Source: Acidocella aquatica
GTDB taxonomy: Bacteria > Pseudomonadota > Alphaproteobacteria > Acetobacterales > Acetobacteraceae
NCBI RefSeq assembly: GCF_030160635.1
Contig: NZ_BSOS01000005.1
Span: 124,001-188,000 of the forward strand
DNA length: 64,000 nucleotides
Reading direction: 5' to 3'
Shown one piece after another: positions 1-8,427 of this stretch. Under the pieces are notes generated by a model. It was not told the DNA's origin. It saw only the letters and a list, made by a program, of their open reading frames with translations, and ran no database searches. Position 1 is the stretch's first letter. The number at the start of each line of letters is the position of its first letter. The translations under genes and the position numbers were made by a program.

Positions 1-2
1 CA

Positions 3-113
3 TTGTTCGGCGCGGTTCCCGCGGCGGCGCTTGGCGGGGTGGGCACGGTTCTGGTGGCGCTGCTCTGGATGAAGCTTTTTCCCGCGCTGCGTGAGGTGGA
101 ACGCCTGGAATAG
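3..113 (+). CDS. MFS transporter, C-terminal fragment (5' end outside window)
   Basis: The reading frame is open from the window edge and stops at TAG 111-113. The 36 visible residues form one hydrophobic helix (VLVALLWMKLF) followed by a short charged tail, PALREVERLE. A last transmembrane helix running into WMKLFPALRxVxRLE is typical of MFS_3/EntS-type exporters of the major facilitator superfamily, so this is read as the end of such an inner-membrane transporter. Only the tail is visible, so substrate and direction of transport cannot be judged, and the family call rests on this short match from memory. Confidence 0.5.
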   Translation: MFGAVPAAALGGVGTVLVALLWMKLFPALREVERLE

Positions 114-170
114 CCGAAAGTTCTGGAGATTTTAGATCGTTGCGCTATAGTTCCACAACGGAGGCAAAAA

Positions 171-488
171 GTGGGCAATGCGCTTCAGTCTGTTCTGAGC
201 AGTGTTTTCTCCTTCTGTGAGGTGCTCCTCAATTGCGCCGGCTGGGTTAACGATGCGGCATCCAGTTTTCTGTCCAGGCTGGGGATACCCCCATCGTATC
301 AACTTTATGTTTTCCTGGTCATTCTGGTTGCCGTCTCGGTGTTCGCGCTGCGTTGGCTGGGCGGGTTCATGGGCTGGCTGCTGGTGTTGCTGCTGTTGCT
401 GCTGTTGCTGCAGCGGGTTTTGCCTGATTTCACCTCCGCCAGCCCCCAGAACCTGCCGGTGATTCACCCGCTGCAATCCGCGCTTTAA
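171..488 (+). CDS. Small membrane protein of unknown function
   Basis: A 105-residue protein starting at GTG 171, with a GGAGG-like ribosome site at 160-164 about six bases upstream. It has two hydrophobic segments, roughly residues 45-60 and 65-82. The second is a run of leucines encoded by alternating CTG/TTG codons around 379-412, so the DNA there is a simple trinucleotide repeat. The N-terminal half (residues 1-40) is amphipathic and contains two Cys, and the C-terminal 20 residues are probably soluble. I recognise no family. The gene is followed by a strong hairpin (489-525) that may end its transcript. Confidence 0.6.
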   Translation: MGNALQSVLSSVFSFCEVLLNCAGWVNDAASSFLSRLGIPPSYQLYVFLVILVAVSVFALRWLGGFMGWLLVLLLLLLLLQRVLPDFTSASPQNLPVIHPLQSAL

Positions 489-534
489 CCAGAGCCGGAT
501 CACTTTGAGCGCGATCAGGCTCTGGCTGTTTTTC
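489..534 (+). terminator. Stem-loop with T-run after the small membrane protein gene; overlaps a dispersed repeat
   Basis: Perfect 8-bp arms CCAGAGCC (489-496) and GGCTCTGG (518-525) enclose a second, near-perfect GATCAC/GCGATC pairing. A short T-run (529-534) follows. It could act as a rho-independent terminator for the gene ending at 488. Positions 498-544 are also the left half of a repeat found again at 51741-51787. Confidence 0.5.
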
Positions 535-544
535 TGAGGGCGAT
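498..544 (+). repeat. Dispersed intergenic repeat, left half
   Basis: These 47 bases align without gaps to 51741-51787. The ends are nearly identical (GATC-CTTT at the left, then GCGATCAGG, and a final 16 identical bases TTTTTCTGAGGGCGAT), with a variable 9-base middle. In the second locus this half is directly followed by the right half. Here the right half is 376 bases away (921-965), on the far side of the superinfection-immunity gene. Confidence 0.7.
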
Positions 545-622
545 CTCTCCGTACACGCGAAGTACCTATCTCTTGCAATTCCGGGTCAATTCTTACTATC
601 GTCTTCCCATAAGGGGGGCGTC

Positions 623-868
623 ATGGGCAGTTTTATGTTGTTGATTTTAGCCATTCTAGGCTTCCTTCTCTATTTTCTTCCCTGCATTATCTCAGGCAAC
701 CGCAATGCCACGAACGGCGGGGCTGTCTTTATGGTCAACTTGCTTTTTGGCTGGACATTAATCGGCTGGCTGGTTGCCATGATTATGGCTATTACCGCAC
801 AGACAGAGGTATCGGCCGAAATCGAACGCGAGACATTGCGCCAGTTACGAGCCAAGGCAAACAAATAG
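623..868 (+). CDS. Superinfection immunity family membrane protein
   Basis: An 81-residue protein starting at ATG 623 behind an AAGGGGGGC ribosome site (611-619). It has two transmembrane helices (about residues 4-22 and 35-56) joined by a short loop NRNATNGGAVF, and a charged cytoplasmic tail rich in Glu, Arg and Lys. The helix, NxxN loop, FxxNLLFGWTLIGWxxA helix pattern is that of the superinfection immunity (Imm, T4-type) family. In phage T4, Imm blocks DNA entry of a second phage. Chromosomal homologues are common and mostly uncharacterised. No other phage genes are nearby, and the gene sits between two halves of an intergenic repeat, which suggests it arrived by insertion. Confidence 0.75.
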   Translation: MGSFMLLILAILGFLLYFLPCIISGNRNATNGGAVFMVNLLFGWTLIGWLVAMIMAITAQTEVSAEIERETLRQLRAKANK

Positions 869-920
869 CCTGCCTGGCCGTTACGCTCCATAAGCCCTCT
901 TCCGCCCAATCTACCGATAA

Positions 921-965
921 ACGCTTTCGGCTCGCTCAGGCGAGCGAACCTCAAACGATTGCGCT
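921..965 (+). repeat. Dispersed intergenic repeat, right half
   Basis: These 45 bases match 51790-51834 with only two mismatches. The core contains the inverted pair GCTC-AGG-CGAGC (CTCGCTCAGGCGAGCG). In the other locus this half follows the left half after a 2-base gap. Here the two are separated by the immunity gene. Confidence 0.75.
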
Positions 966-1004
966 TAATTGATAAGAGGCTGATTCAGCCATTCGCTGAA
1001 GACC

Positions 1005-1718
1005 CTAACGGCCCGCATCCACCAGCACCCGGCGGCCCGCGGCCCGGTGCCGCGCGGGAATAAGCCCGTGCAGATCCTTGCTCGCCGCCACGACGTGCAG
1101 CCCGGCGAATTGCGGCGCCAGCAGGCGCCCGGTGCGCTCGCACATATTAAATACCCGCAGCGCCGGTCCCCAGTTCAGCGGCGGGGCGAACAGGCAGGTT
1201 TCCTCGGCTTCGACGCGGAAAAACAGCCCTTGCAGCAGCCGGGTGATCTGGGCCTCCGAATACGGCTGGCCATGGCCGAAGGGCGTGCTCTCCGCATAGG
1301 CCCAAAGCCCGCGCCGGTTGGGCGCCACGATGATCAGCTGCCCGTCATCCTTCAGCAGCCGCCACACCTCGCGCAGGCAGCGCCGTGCGTTGCCGGCCTG
1401 CTCCAGCCCATGCACGAGGAGGATCCGGTCAAACATCAGGTCGGGGAAGGGCAGGGCATCCTCCTCCGCGCTGCACGCGAGGTTGGCCCGTCCGGCAGGC
1501 CACGGGGCCAGCCCCAGTTGCGGCGGCGATACAGCGATGCACCGCCGCGCCTGTTCGCGCCACAAATGCAGATAAGGCCCAGTGTAGCCAAGCCCCAGCA
1601 CCGACATCCCGGTGCAGTCCGGCCATAGCGCAAGCAGCTTCCGCCGCAGCAGGGCGGCTGTCATCTGTCCCAGCGCGGTGGCATAAAATCCGGCCGCATC
1701 TCGCGTATCGGTCGCCAT
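1005..1718 (-). CDS. Class I SAM-dependent methyltransferase
   Basis: A 237-residue protein. I take ATG 1718 (MATDTRDAAGFYATAL) rather than an upstream start because the longer version would run into the gloB leader. After an N-terminal helical region, VLGLGYTGPYL (about residues 41-51) is a motif I variant of the Methyltransf_11 fold. DRILLVHGLEQA (about residues 111-122) fits the motif IV/post-I acidic segment, and LREVWRLLKDDGQLIIVAPNR (about 130-150) is the conserved strand-5 region. The substrate is unknown. The gene is divergent from gloB with about 40 bases between starts, an arrangement I recall from other alphaproteobacteria. Confidence 0.8.
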   Translation of the reverse strand: MATDTRDAAGFYATALGQMTAALLRRKLLALWPDCTGMSVLGLGYTGPYLHLWREQARRCIAVSPPQLGLAPWPAGRANLACSAEEDALPFPDLMFDRILLVHGLEQAGNARRCLREVWRLLKDDGQLIIVAPNRRGLWAYAESTPFGHGQPYSEAQITRLLQGLFFRVEAEETCLFAPPLNWGPALRVFNMCERTGRLLAPQFAGLHVVAASKDLHGLIPARHRAAGRRVLVDAGR

Positions 1719-1758
1719 TGGCCCTATATATACGCGCAAACACCAAGGAGTGACACAG

Positions 1759-2484
1759 GTGACAGTGACGGCAACGCGCATCCCCATGCTGACCGATAAT
1801 TATTCCTGGCTGCTGCGGGAGTCGGGCACCGGCAAGGTGGCCATCGTCGACCCGGCGGCGGCCGAACCGGCTCTTGCCGCGGTGGAGGCGGCCGGGGGTC
1901 GGCTGGATTATATTTTTCTCACGCATCATCACGGCGACCATATTGACGGTGTGCCGGCGCTCGTGGCGCGCTACCATCCGGTGGTGGTAGGCCACGCGGC
2001 TGATTCGCACCGGCTGCCCAAGCTCGATATCGCGGTGCGCGAGGGCGACCTTGTCGATTTCGGCGCCGCGAAATTGCGCGTCATCGCGGTTCCTGGCCAC
2101 ACGCTGGGCCATATCGCCTATTACATCGCCGATGGCGGCATCTTGCTCCCCGGCGACACGCTGTTCAGCCTGGGCTGTGGCCGGTTGTTCGAGGGCACGG
2201 CGGAGGACATGTTCACATCGCTGCAAAAATTCGCCGCGCTGCCGGGGGAGACGTTGATCTGCTGCGGCCATGAATACACCCAGTCCAACGCCAAATTCGC
2301 GCTGGCGGTAGACTCTGACAACGCAGCGCTGCGCGCCCGCGCGGCGGCGGTGAACGCGCTGCGCGAGGCCGGGCAGGCCACCGTTCCGGTCACCCTGGCA
2401 AGCGAGCGCGAATGCAACCCGTTTTTGCGCTCAGCCGACGCCGCCAGCCTCGGCCGCCTGCGCGCCGCCAAGGATGTATTCTAG
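1759..2484 (+). CDS. gloB: Hydroxyacylglutathione hydrolase (glyoxalase II)
   Basis: Glyoxalase II hydrolyses S-lactoylglutathione to D-lactate and glutathione, the second step of methylglyoxal detoxification in the cytoplasm. The metallo-beta-lactamase metal motif THHHGDH is at residues 55-61. Further ligands are in VPGHTLGH and LPGDTLF, and the GCGRLFEGTAEDM and CGHEYTQSN segments are specific to GloB. NPFLR near the C-terminus is also characteristic. Length is 241 residues, normal for the family. GTG 1759 is chosen because the AAGGAG at 1745-1750 is correctly spaced for it; the GTG at 1750 would overlap that site. The next gene starts 3 bases after the stop. Confidence 0.9.
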   Translation: MTVTATRIPMLTDNYSWLLRESGTGKVAIVDPAAAEPALAAVEAAGGRLDYIFLTHHHGDHIDGVPALVARYHPVVVGHAADSHRLPKLDIAVREGDLVDFGAAKLRVIAVPGHTLGHIAYYIADGGILLPGDTLFSLGCGRLFEGTAEDMFTSLQKFAALPGETLICCGHEYTQSNAKFALAVDSDNAALRARAAAVNALREAGQATVPVTLASERECNPFLRSADAASLGRLRAAKDVF

Positions 2485-2487
2485 CCC

Positions 2488-4059
2488 ATGAACCGCCAGG
2501 AGCGCCGCCGCCTCGCCAAGACCAATCCGTCCAACAGCGCGGCGCTGCTCGCGCAGGGGGTTCGCGCGCATCAGGCGGGCAATCTGGCGGCGGCGGAAAC
2601 CGCGTACCGTGAAGTGTTGCATCAGGAGCCCGGGCATTTTGACGCCATGCGGCTGCTCGGCGAGTTGATCCTGAGCCGGGGCCAGGCCCGTGACGCGCTG
2701 GCGCTGCTGAATCACCTCACCGCGCTGCACCCGCGCAATTTTCTCGCGCATTACACCCTGGGCAACGCCTGCCGCCTCACGGGGCAGGTTGATACCGCCA
2801 TCGCCTGCTACCGCAACACCCTGGCCCTGAACCCCGGATTCGCGGCGGCGCATCACGGCCTGGGGCTGGCGCTGCGCCGGGCCGAGCGCGAGCGCGAGGC
2901 CGCTGATAATTTCCGCCAGGCGCTCACCGCCGAACCCAACTGGGCCGAGGCGTGGAAAGACCTGGGGCTGGCGCTGGCGATGCTGGGTGAACTGCCGGAC
3001 GCCGAAGCCGCGCTCAAACGCGCCACCGCCTTGCGGCCGGGCTTCGGGGAGGCGCAGCGCCACCTCGCCGCGATCCGCTGCGACACCCCCACGCAGGCCG
3101 AAACCGCCGCCCTGCTGGCCTGCGCCGCCGACCCGCGGCTGCCGCCCGATGAAAAGCTGGAGATTCTCTTCACCCTCGGCCGCCAGGAGGACAAGGCCGG
3201 GCAGTATGAGGCCGCCTTCAACCATTTCGCCGCCGCCAACGCCCTGCTGCGCGCCCGGCAGGCCCAGGCCGGCATAGGCTTCGAGCGCGCCCGGCTAGTC
3301 CAGGACGTTGATAAACTGGCCTCCACCTTCAGCCCCGCGTTTTTTGTGGCGCAAGGCGGCACCGGCAGCCCTTCCGAGGCCCCGGTCTTCATCGTGGGCA
3401 TGCCGCGCGCCGGGTCCACCCTGTTTGAGCAGATCGCGGCCAGCCATTCGCAGGTTTTCGGCGCGGGCGAGTGTCTTGGCATCGGCGCGGCCGCCGCGCG
3501 CATCGGCTGGGCGCCATCTCCGGCCTGGACCCCCGCCGCCCTGCGCACCGAGGCCGAGACCTATCTGCGCACCCAGCAGAGCAAGGCCGGAACCGCCGCG
3601 CGCATCATCGACAAAATGCCCGACAATATTTTCCAGCTTGGCCTTATCTCGGCCCTGTTCCCCCAGGCGCGCATCATCTTCTGCGCCCGAGACCCGCGCG
3701 ACACCATCCTCTCCTGCTTCTTCCAGCATTTCGCGCAGCCGCTGGCCTACGACACTGACTTGCAGGACTGCGCCTTCCGCCTGCGCGAGGTTGAGCGCCT
3801 CACCCGCCACTGGCAGAGCGTGCTGAAGCTGCGCCACATGACGCTCTCCTACGACGCCCTGCTGGCGGCGCCGGAGGCTGAATCGCGGCGCCTCATCAGC
3901 TTCCTCGGGCTGGACTGGGAGGCGCAATGCCTGGATTTCCACCAGAGTGCCCGGGCAGTGCGCACCGCCAGCTGGGCGCAGGTGCGCCAGCCGTTGTATC
4001 AAAACGCCTCGGGCCGCTGGCGCCACTATGCGGCGCAGCTGAGCGGGGTGGAAATCTAG
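2488..4059 (+). CDS. Tetratricopeptide-repeat sulfotransferase family protein
   Basis: A 523-residue fusion. Residues about 20-220 consist of TPR units (helix pairs with GN/LG-A spacing, for example AHYTLGNACRLTGQVDTAI). From about residue 298 comes a sulfotransferase domain with the PAPS 5'-phosphosulfate loop APVFIVGMPRAGSTLFEQ and the IIDKMPDN and CARDPRDTILSCFF segments that normally bind the 3'-phosphate. Proteins of this layout are frequent in alphaproteobacteria, but their acceptors (a peptide tyrosine, glycan or small molecule) are mostly unknown. There is no signal peptide, so it should be cytoplasmic. It probably shares a transcript with gloB, 3 bases upstream. Confidence 0.85.
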   Translation: MNRQERRRLAKTNPSNSAALLAQGVRAHQAGNLAAAETAYREVLHQEPGHFDAMRLLGELILSRGQARDALALLNHLTALHPRNFLAHYTLGNACRLTGQVDTAIACYRNTLALNPGFAAAHHGLGLALRRAEREREAADNFRQALTAEPNWAEAWKDLGLALAMLGELPDAEAALKRATALRPGFGEAQRHLAAIRCDTPTQAETAALLACAADPRLPPDEKLEILFTLGRQEDKAGQYEAAFNHFAAANALLRARQAQAGIGFERARLVQDVDKLASTFSPAFFVAQGGTGSPSEAPVFIVGMPRAGSTLFEQIAASHSQVFGAGECLGIGAAAARIGWAPSPAWTPAALRTEAETYLRTQQSKAGTAARIIDKMPDNIFQLGLISALFPQARIIFCARDPRDTILSCFFQHFAQPLAYDTDLQDCAFRLREVERLTRHWQSVLKLRHMTLSYDALLAAPEAESRRLISFLGLDWEAQCLDFHQSARAVRTASWAQVRQPLYQNASGRWRHYAAQLSGVEI

Positions 4060-4138
4060 CCTTTCCCCCAGGTTTACCTTAGCGCGCAGTTTTTGCTTAA
4101 CTTATACCAGAACAACCGTCCAAAAAGGGAAACCATAA

Positions 4139-5317
4139 ATGCAAGACGTTTTCATCCTTTCCGGCCAGCGCACCGCCATCGGCGATTTCGGCAAAAGCCT
4201 GAAGGACATTCCGCCAACCAAGCTGGGTGAAATCGCGATCCGCGCCGCCATCGCCAAGGCTGGCGCCGAAGCGGCTGAAATCCAGAACGTGGTGATGGGC
4301 ACGGTCATCTACACCGAACCGCGCGACACCTACCTCTCGCGCGTCTCCTCGCTGGATGCGGGGGTCCCGGTGGGCACCCCGGCGATGAACGTCAACCGCC
4401 TTTGCGGCTCGGGCCTGCAGGCCATCATCTCCGCCGCGCAGGGCATCATGCTGGGGGACTCCTCGCTGGCCGTCGCTGGCGGGGCTGAATCCATGAGCCG
4501 TGGCGGCTATCTGCTGCCCTCCGGCCGCTGGGGCGCGCGCCTTGGCGACGGTCAGATCATCGACATGGTGGTCGGCACCCTCAACGACCCCTTTGGCGGC
4601 GGCCATATGGGCATCACCGCTGAAACCGTCGCCACCCGCTATGGTCTCACCCGTGAGATGCAGGATGCATTCGCAGTGGAATCCCACCGCCGCGCCGCGC
4701 TCGCCATCGCCGAGGGCCGTTTCAAAGCCCAGATCACCCCGGTGGAACTCGCCTCGCGCAAAGGTGTCACCCTGTTCGAGACCGATGAGCATCCGCGTAG
4801 CGAGACCAGCATGGAGAGCCTGGGCGGCCTGAAACCAGCCTTCCAGAAGGGCGGCACTGTCACCCCCGGCAATGCCTCCTCGCTTAACGACGGCGCGGCC
4901 GCCGTGGTCCTGGCCTCCGGCGCCGAGGTTGCCCGCCGCAACGCCAAGCCGCTCGCCCGCCTGGTCGCATACGGCCATGCCGGCGTGGAGCCCGGAGTCA
5001 TGGGCCTCGGCCCCATCCCCGCTTCGCAGATCGCGCTGAAAAAAGCCGGGCTCACCATCGCCGATATCGACGTGATCGAGGCCAATGAAGCCTTCGCCGC
5101 CCAGGCCTGCGCCGTCGCTCATGACCTCGGCTTCCCGCCGGAAAAAGTTAACCCCAACGGCGGCGCCGTCGCCCTGGGGCATCCGGTCGGCGCCTCGGGC
5201 GCCATCATCACCATCAAGGCCCTTTACGAGCTGCAACGCACCCAGACCCGCTATGCGCTTGTCACCATGTGCATCGGCGGCGGCCAGGGCATCGCCGCGA
5301 TTTTCGAGCGGGTGTGA
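4139..5317 (+). CDS. Acetyl-CoA C-acetyltransferase (thiolase)
   Basis: This 392-residue thiolase condenses two acetyl-CoA to acetoacetyl-CoA or runs the reverse cleavage. The catalytic residues stand at the canonical positions: Cys89 in NRLCGSGLQ, His348 in GHPVGASGA and Cys378 in CIGGGQG. GGAESMSRGGYLLPSGRWG and the FGGGHMGITAE segment resemble the BktB-like branch more than the classical PhaA branch, so longer beta-ketoacyl-CoA substrates are possible. No phaB or other butanoate gene is adjacent. An A-rich AAAAAGGGAAA leader (4121-4131) supplies the ribosome site, and a bidirectional terminator lies right after the stop. Confidence 0.9.
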   Translation: MQDVFILSGQRTAIGDFGKSLKDIPPTKLGEIAIRAAIAKAGAEAAEIQNVVMGTVIYTEPRDTYLSRVSSLDAGVPVGTPAMNVNRLCGSGLQAIISAAQGIMLGDSSLAVAGGAESMSRGGYLLPSGRWGARLGDGQIIDMVVGTLNDPFGGGHMGITAETVATRYGLTREMQDAFAVESHRRAALAIAEGRFKAQITPVELASRKGVTLFETDEHPRSETSMESLGGLKPAFQKGGTVTPGNASSLNDGAAAVVLASGAEVARRNAKPLARLVAYGHAGVEPGVMGLGPIPASQIALKKAGLTIADIDVIEANEAFAAQACAVAHDLGFPPEKVNPNGGAVALGHPVGASGAIITIKALYELQRTQTRYALVTMCIGGGQGIAAIFERV

Positions 5318-5325
5318 AACAAAAT

Positions 5326-5358
5326 CCCCGGTGATGCTTTGTCACCGGGGGGAGTTTT
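5326..5358. terminator. Bidirectional rho-independent terminator between thiolase gene and trpS
   Basis: Perfect 9-bp arms CCCCGGTGA (5326-5334) and TCACCGGGG (5342-5350) with a 7-base loop. An A-run (5317-5324) lies on the left and a T-run (5355-5358) on the right, so it can end transcripts from both converging genes. It overlaps the stop region of trpS. Confidence 0.85.
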
Positions 5359-6358
5359 ATCCGCGGGCTAAAAACCCGACCAGCCGTTCCGCCTCGTCGA
5401 CGATCGGGTTGGCGATGGCGGCGGCGCGGCGCGCGCCTGCCTGCAATATCTGGTCGAGATGCGCGGGTTCGGCCAGAAGCTCCTGCGCCCGGGCATTGAT
5501 CGGCGCCAGATGCGCGATGAGCGCCTCCACCAGTTTTTCCTTGAACGGGCCAAAGCCCGAGCCTGCGAATTCGGCCAATACGGCGGCGGTTTTCTGCCCG
5601 GTCATGGCGGCGTAGATACCCACCAGGTTCGCCGCCTCCGCCCGCCCGGCCAGCCCCTCGGCGGTTTCCGGCAAAGGCTCGGGGTCGGTTTTGGCGCGGC
5701 GGATTTTCAGGGCGATGGTATCCACATCGTCGGTCAGGTTGATCCGGCTCTGGTCCGAGGTGTCGGATTTGGACATTTTTTTGGCGCCGTCGCGCAGGCT
5801 CATCACCCGCGCGGTCTCGGGTAAAATCAGCGGCTCGATGCGCGGAAAAAATTCCACGCCGAAATCATGGTTGAATTTCTCGGCGATGTCGTTTGCCAAC
5901 TCCAGATGCTGGCGCTGGTCATCGCCCACCGGCACCTGCGTGGCGTGGTAGGCGTGAATATCGGCGGCCATCAAATTCGGGTAGACGAACAGCCCGGTGG
6001 AAACCGCCTCGCGGTCTTTACCGGCTTTGTCCTTGAACTGCGTCATCCGGCTGAGCCAGCCGAAGCGCGCGACGCAGTTGAAAATCCAGGCCAGGCGCGC
6101 ATGCGCGTGCACGGCGGATTGGTGGAAGAGGATGTGCTTATCCGGGTCGATGCCGCAGGCGATCAATATCGCCGCGTTCAGCCGCGTTTGGTCGCGCAGC
6201 AGAACAGGATTCTGCGCCACCGTGATGGCGTGCAGGTCGACGAGGCAGAACACGCATTCGTTGCTGTCCTGTAGTTTGACCCAGTTTTGCACGGCGCCGA
6301 GGTAGTTGCCGAGATGCGCGATGCCAGTGGGCTGAATGCCGGAGAATATGCGTGCCAT
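5357..6358 (-). CDS. trpS: Tryptophanyl-tRNA synthetase
   Basis: Charges tRNA(Trp) with tryptophan in the cytoplasm. The class I signature is [15 protein letters not shown] near the N-terminus (HIGH equivalent AHLG), and the KMSKS loop is at residues 194-198. FLVDLHAIT and the [10 protein letters not shown] segment are typical of bacterial TrpRS. Length is 333 residues, as expected. It lies 31 bases downstream of murJ on the same strand, a pairing seen in many alphaproteobacteria, and it probably shares murJ's transcript. Confidence 0.95.
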   Translation of the reverse strand: MARIFSGIQPTGIAHLGNYLGAVQNWVKLQDSNECVFCLVDLHAITVAQNPVLLRDQTRLNAAILIACGIDPDKHILFHQSAVHAHARLAWIFNCVARFGWLSRMTQFKDKAGKDREAVSTGLFVYPNLMAADIHAYHATQVPVGDDQRQHLELANDIAEKFNHDFGVEFFPRIEPLILPETARVMSLRDGAKKMSKSDTSDQSRINLTDDVDTIALKIRRAKTDPEPLPETAEGLAGRAEAANLVGIYAAMTGQKTAAVLAEFAGSGFGPFKEKLVEALIAHLAPINARAQELLAEPAHLDQILQAGARRAAAIANPIVDEAERLVGFLARG

Positions 6359-6389
6359 GGCGGCTACGTCGCGCGGTTTTTTGCCCCGG

Positions 6390-7937
6390 TCAACCGGGGG
6401 CGGGTTTCGGGCGCCGCCGCTTCAGCAATGCCGCCAGCTCCGAGAGATCAAACGCGCGCAGCAGAATCCCCGAACCGCCATAGGCAACGCCGCCCGCCAG
6501 TGTGAGCAGTAAAAATTGCGGAATGGTCGTCTTGCCGTGAGGGAGCACAAAAACCTCCATCGCGAAAAGCGCGCCGGCCATGATCGCCCCGGCCAGCATG
6601 AGGCGCGGCACCCGGCGCCGGGCGGCGGCATCGAGCGCGAAATGCCCCCGCCGGTGCAGCAGGAAGAGCAGCACGGCGGCGTTGAAGGCCGATGACAGGC
6701 TGGTGGCCAGCGCCGGGCCCACGGCCTTGAGCGGATGCATGAACAGCAGGTTCATGCACAGGTTCAACACCACCGCCGCCACGCCGATCTTCAATGGCGT
6801 CACAGTATCCCCGCGCGCGAAAAACCCGGGGGTGAGCACCTTCACCAGCGCGAACACCGGCAGGCCGAGCGCGAAGGCCGCCAGCGAATTCCCCGCCAGC
6901 AGCGCGGTATGCTGCGAAAACGCGCCGCGCACGAAGAGCACATCCATCACCTGCCGCCCCGCGACTGAAAGCCCGATGGCGGCGGGCAGGGTGAGCATGA
7001 GCACCCCTTCCAGCGCCCGGTTGAGCGCGTTCAGCGCCGCCCCCTCCTCGCGCAGGGCGATGTGGCGGGTGATCGCGGGGAGCAGCGCCGTTCCGGCGGC
7101 GGTGCCGATCACCCCCAGCGGCAACTGGTTCACCCGGTCGGCGTAATACAATACAGAGACCGACCCCGCCGGCAGCAGCGTGCCGATGATGATGTCGATG
7201 GAGACATTGAGCTGCGTCACCCCCGCCCCCACCAGCCCCGGCGCCATGCGGCGGAACAATGTCCTGATGCGCGGTGTCAGCCTGGGCCGTGGCACGGTGA
7301 TGCGTATCCCCGCCCGGCGCGCCGCCCAGATGAGCAGAAAAAGCTGCGCGATGCCCGAAACCGTGACCCCCCAGGCCAGCGCATAGCCCGGGTTGGGCGT
7401 GTAGCGGCTCAAGCCCAGCATGAAGGCGATGGAAAACACGTTGAAGAGCACCGGCGCTGCGGCGGCGGCGGCAAAACGGTTCATGGCGTTGAGCACGCCC
7501 GAGAACAGCGCCGTGAGGCAAACGAAGAACAGATACGGGAACATGATCCGCGTCAGCGCCACCGCCAGCTCAAATTTGGCGTGATTCCCTGAAAACCCCG
7601 GGGCGAGCACATACAACAGCCAGGGCGTGAAAATCTCGCCCGCGGCCGTGATGCCGCCCAGCCAGAAGATCATCACCGCCGTCGCCTCCTCGGCGAACCC
7701 GGCGGCCGCCGCCACGCCCTCGGTGTGCAGGATGCTGGAGATGGAGGGCACGAAAGCGGCGTTGAACGCCCCTTCGCCAAACAGCCGCCGGAACAGATTG
7801 GGCAGCCGCAGCGCCACGAAGAACGCATCGGCCACCGGCCCGGTGCCAAGAATCGCGGCGATGAGAATATCCCGGGCGAAGCCCAGGACGCGGCTCGCCA
7901 TCGTCCACATCCCAACCGTAAAGGCACCGCGCATCAT
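6390..7937 (-). CDS. murJ: Lipid II flippase MurJ (MviN)
   Basis: A 515-residue inner-membrane protein with about 14 hydrophobic segments. It moves the peptidoglycan precursor lipid II across the membrane. The N-terminus [20 protein letters not shown] and the early segments [20 protein letters not shown] and FNAAFVPSI are the family's best-conserved stretches; the arginines lining the flippase cavity lie in them. Two ATG codons (7937, 7934) are equally possible starts. The gene precedes trpS and follows, on the same strand, the CHAP lipoprotein gene. Confidence 0.95.
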   Translation of the reverse strand: MMRGAFTVGMWTMASRVLGFARDILIAAILGTGPVADAFFVALRLPNLFRRLFGEGAFNAAFVPSISSILHTEGVAAAAGFAEEATAVMIFWLGGITAAGEIFTPWLLYVLAPGFSGNHAKFELAVALTRIMFPYLFFVCLTALFSGVLNAMNRFAAAAAAPVLFNVFSIAFMLGLSRYTPNPGYALAWGVTVSGIAQLFLLIWAARRAGIRITVPRPRLTPRIRTLFRRMAPGLVGAGVTQLNVSIDIIIGTLLPAGSVSVLYYADRVNQLPLGVIGTAAGTALLPAITRHIALREEGAALNALNRALEGVLMLTLPAAIGLSVAGRQVMDVLFVRGAFSQHTALLAGNSLAAFALGLPVFALVKVLTPGFFARGDTVTPLKIGVAAVVLNLCMNLLFMHPLKAVGPALATSLSSAFNAAVLLFLLHRRGHFALDAAARRRVPRLMLAGAIMAGALFAMEVFVLPHGKTTIPQFLLLTLAGGVAYGGSGILLRAFDLSELAALLKRRRPKPAPG

Positions 7938-7956
7938 GAGTTAAGGCCCTATCTGA

Positions 7957-8427
7957 TTAATTCGGCAGGATAAACCCATAGGTGGGATACACCTTGCGGC
8001 CCAGCTGGTGCGCCGGCTCATACCACACCCGCACCCGTGTCCAGTCATTGCGCGCTGAAACATCAACCACCGGCTGGCCGTGCTCGATGCGGTGCGGCAG
8101 CCAGTTGGATTGCGTGACCAGAATGTTGCGCGGCCCGCGCACCGCCGTGACCACCGCCAGATGCCCCACATCCATGCGGCCATGCGGCGCGAACACCAGA
8201 ACAGCGCCGCGCGCGGGCCTCTGGCTGCGCGGATACACACCATCGGCCTCGCCCCACCACTCATAGGCGTCGCCATCGAGCTGAATGCCCGAGACCTCGC
8301 GCGCATAAGGCACGCAGGTGAGCGGCGTGGGGGTGCCAAAATGGCTGGGCGAGGCCATCCGTGGCCCGGCGCAGGCGGCCAGTGCCAGAAAAACCGCCAG
8401 CAACCCAAGCCGCCGGGCCAGCATCAT
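7957..8427 (-). CDS. CHAP-domain lipoprotein (putative peptidoglycan amidase)
   Basis: A 156-residue protein with a lipoprotein signal (LALAAC, lipidated Cys19). The mature part is a CHAP-type papain-like fold: candidate catalytic Cys38 in LTCVPYAREVSG and His89 in VGHLAVVT. CHAP domains usually cleave amide bonds in peptidoglycan, so a cell-wall role at the outer membrane is inferred. It shares the CVPYAREVS, GHxAVVT and YPTYGFI signatures with the protein at 12079-12828, so the two are paralogues. The start ATG overlaps the stop of the upstream gene (ATGA at 8424-8427), showing translational coupling. MurJ follows 20 bases downstream. Confidence 0.8.
   Translation of the reverse strand: MMLARRLGLLAVFLALAACAGPRMASPSHFGTPTPLTCVPYAREVSGIQLDGDAYEWWGEADGVYPRSQRPARGAVLVFAPHGRMDVGHLAVVTAVRGPRNILVTQSNWLPHRIEHGQPVVDVSARNDWTRVRVWYEPAHQLGRKVYPTYGFILPN

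Noticed and set aside
379-415. CTG/TTG trinucleotide run as a phase-variation tract
   Set aside because: Units alternate and are in frame within a leucine-rich membrane helix; slippage by whole codons would not switch the gene off.
132-578. Reverse frame with a poly-Gln run opposite the first small membrane protein
   Set aside because: The Gln run is only the complement of the CTG/TTG leucine repeat; no ribosome site, and it crosses the intergenic hairpin.
4097-5236. Long reverse frame opposite the thiolase gene
   Set aside because: The forward frame has all thiolase catalytic residues at canonical positions; the reverse one has no motif.
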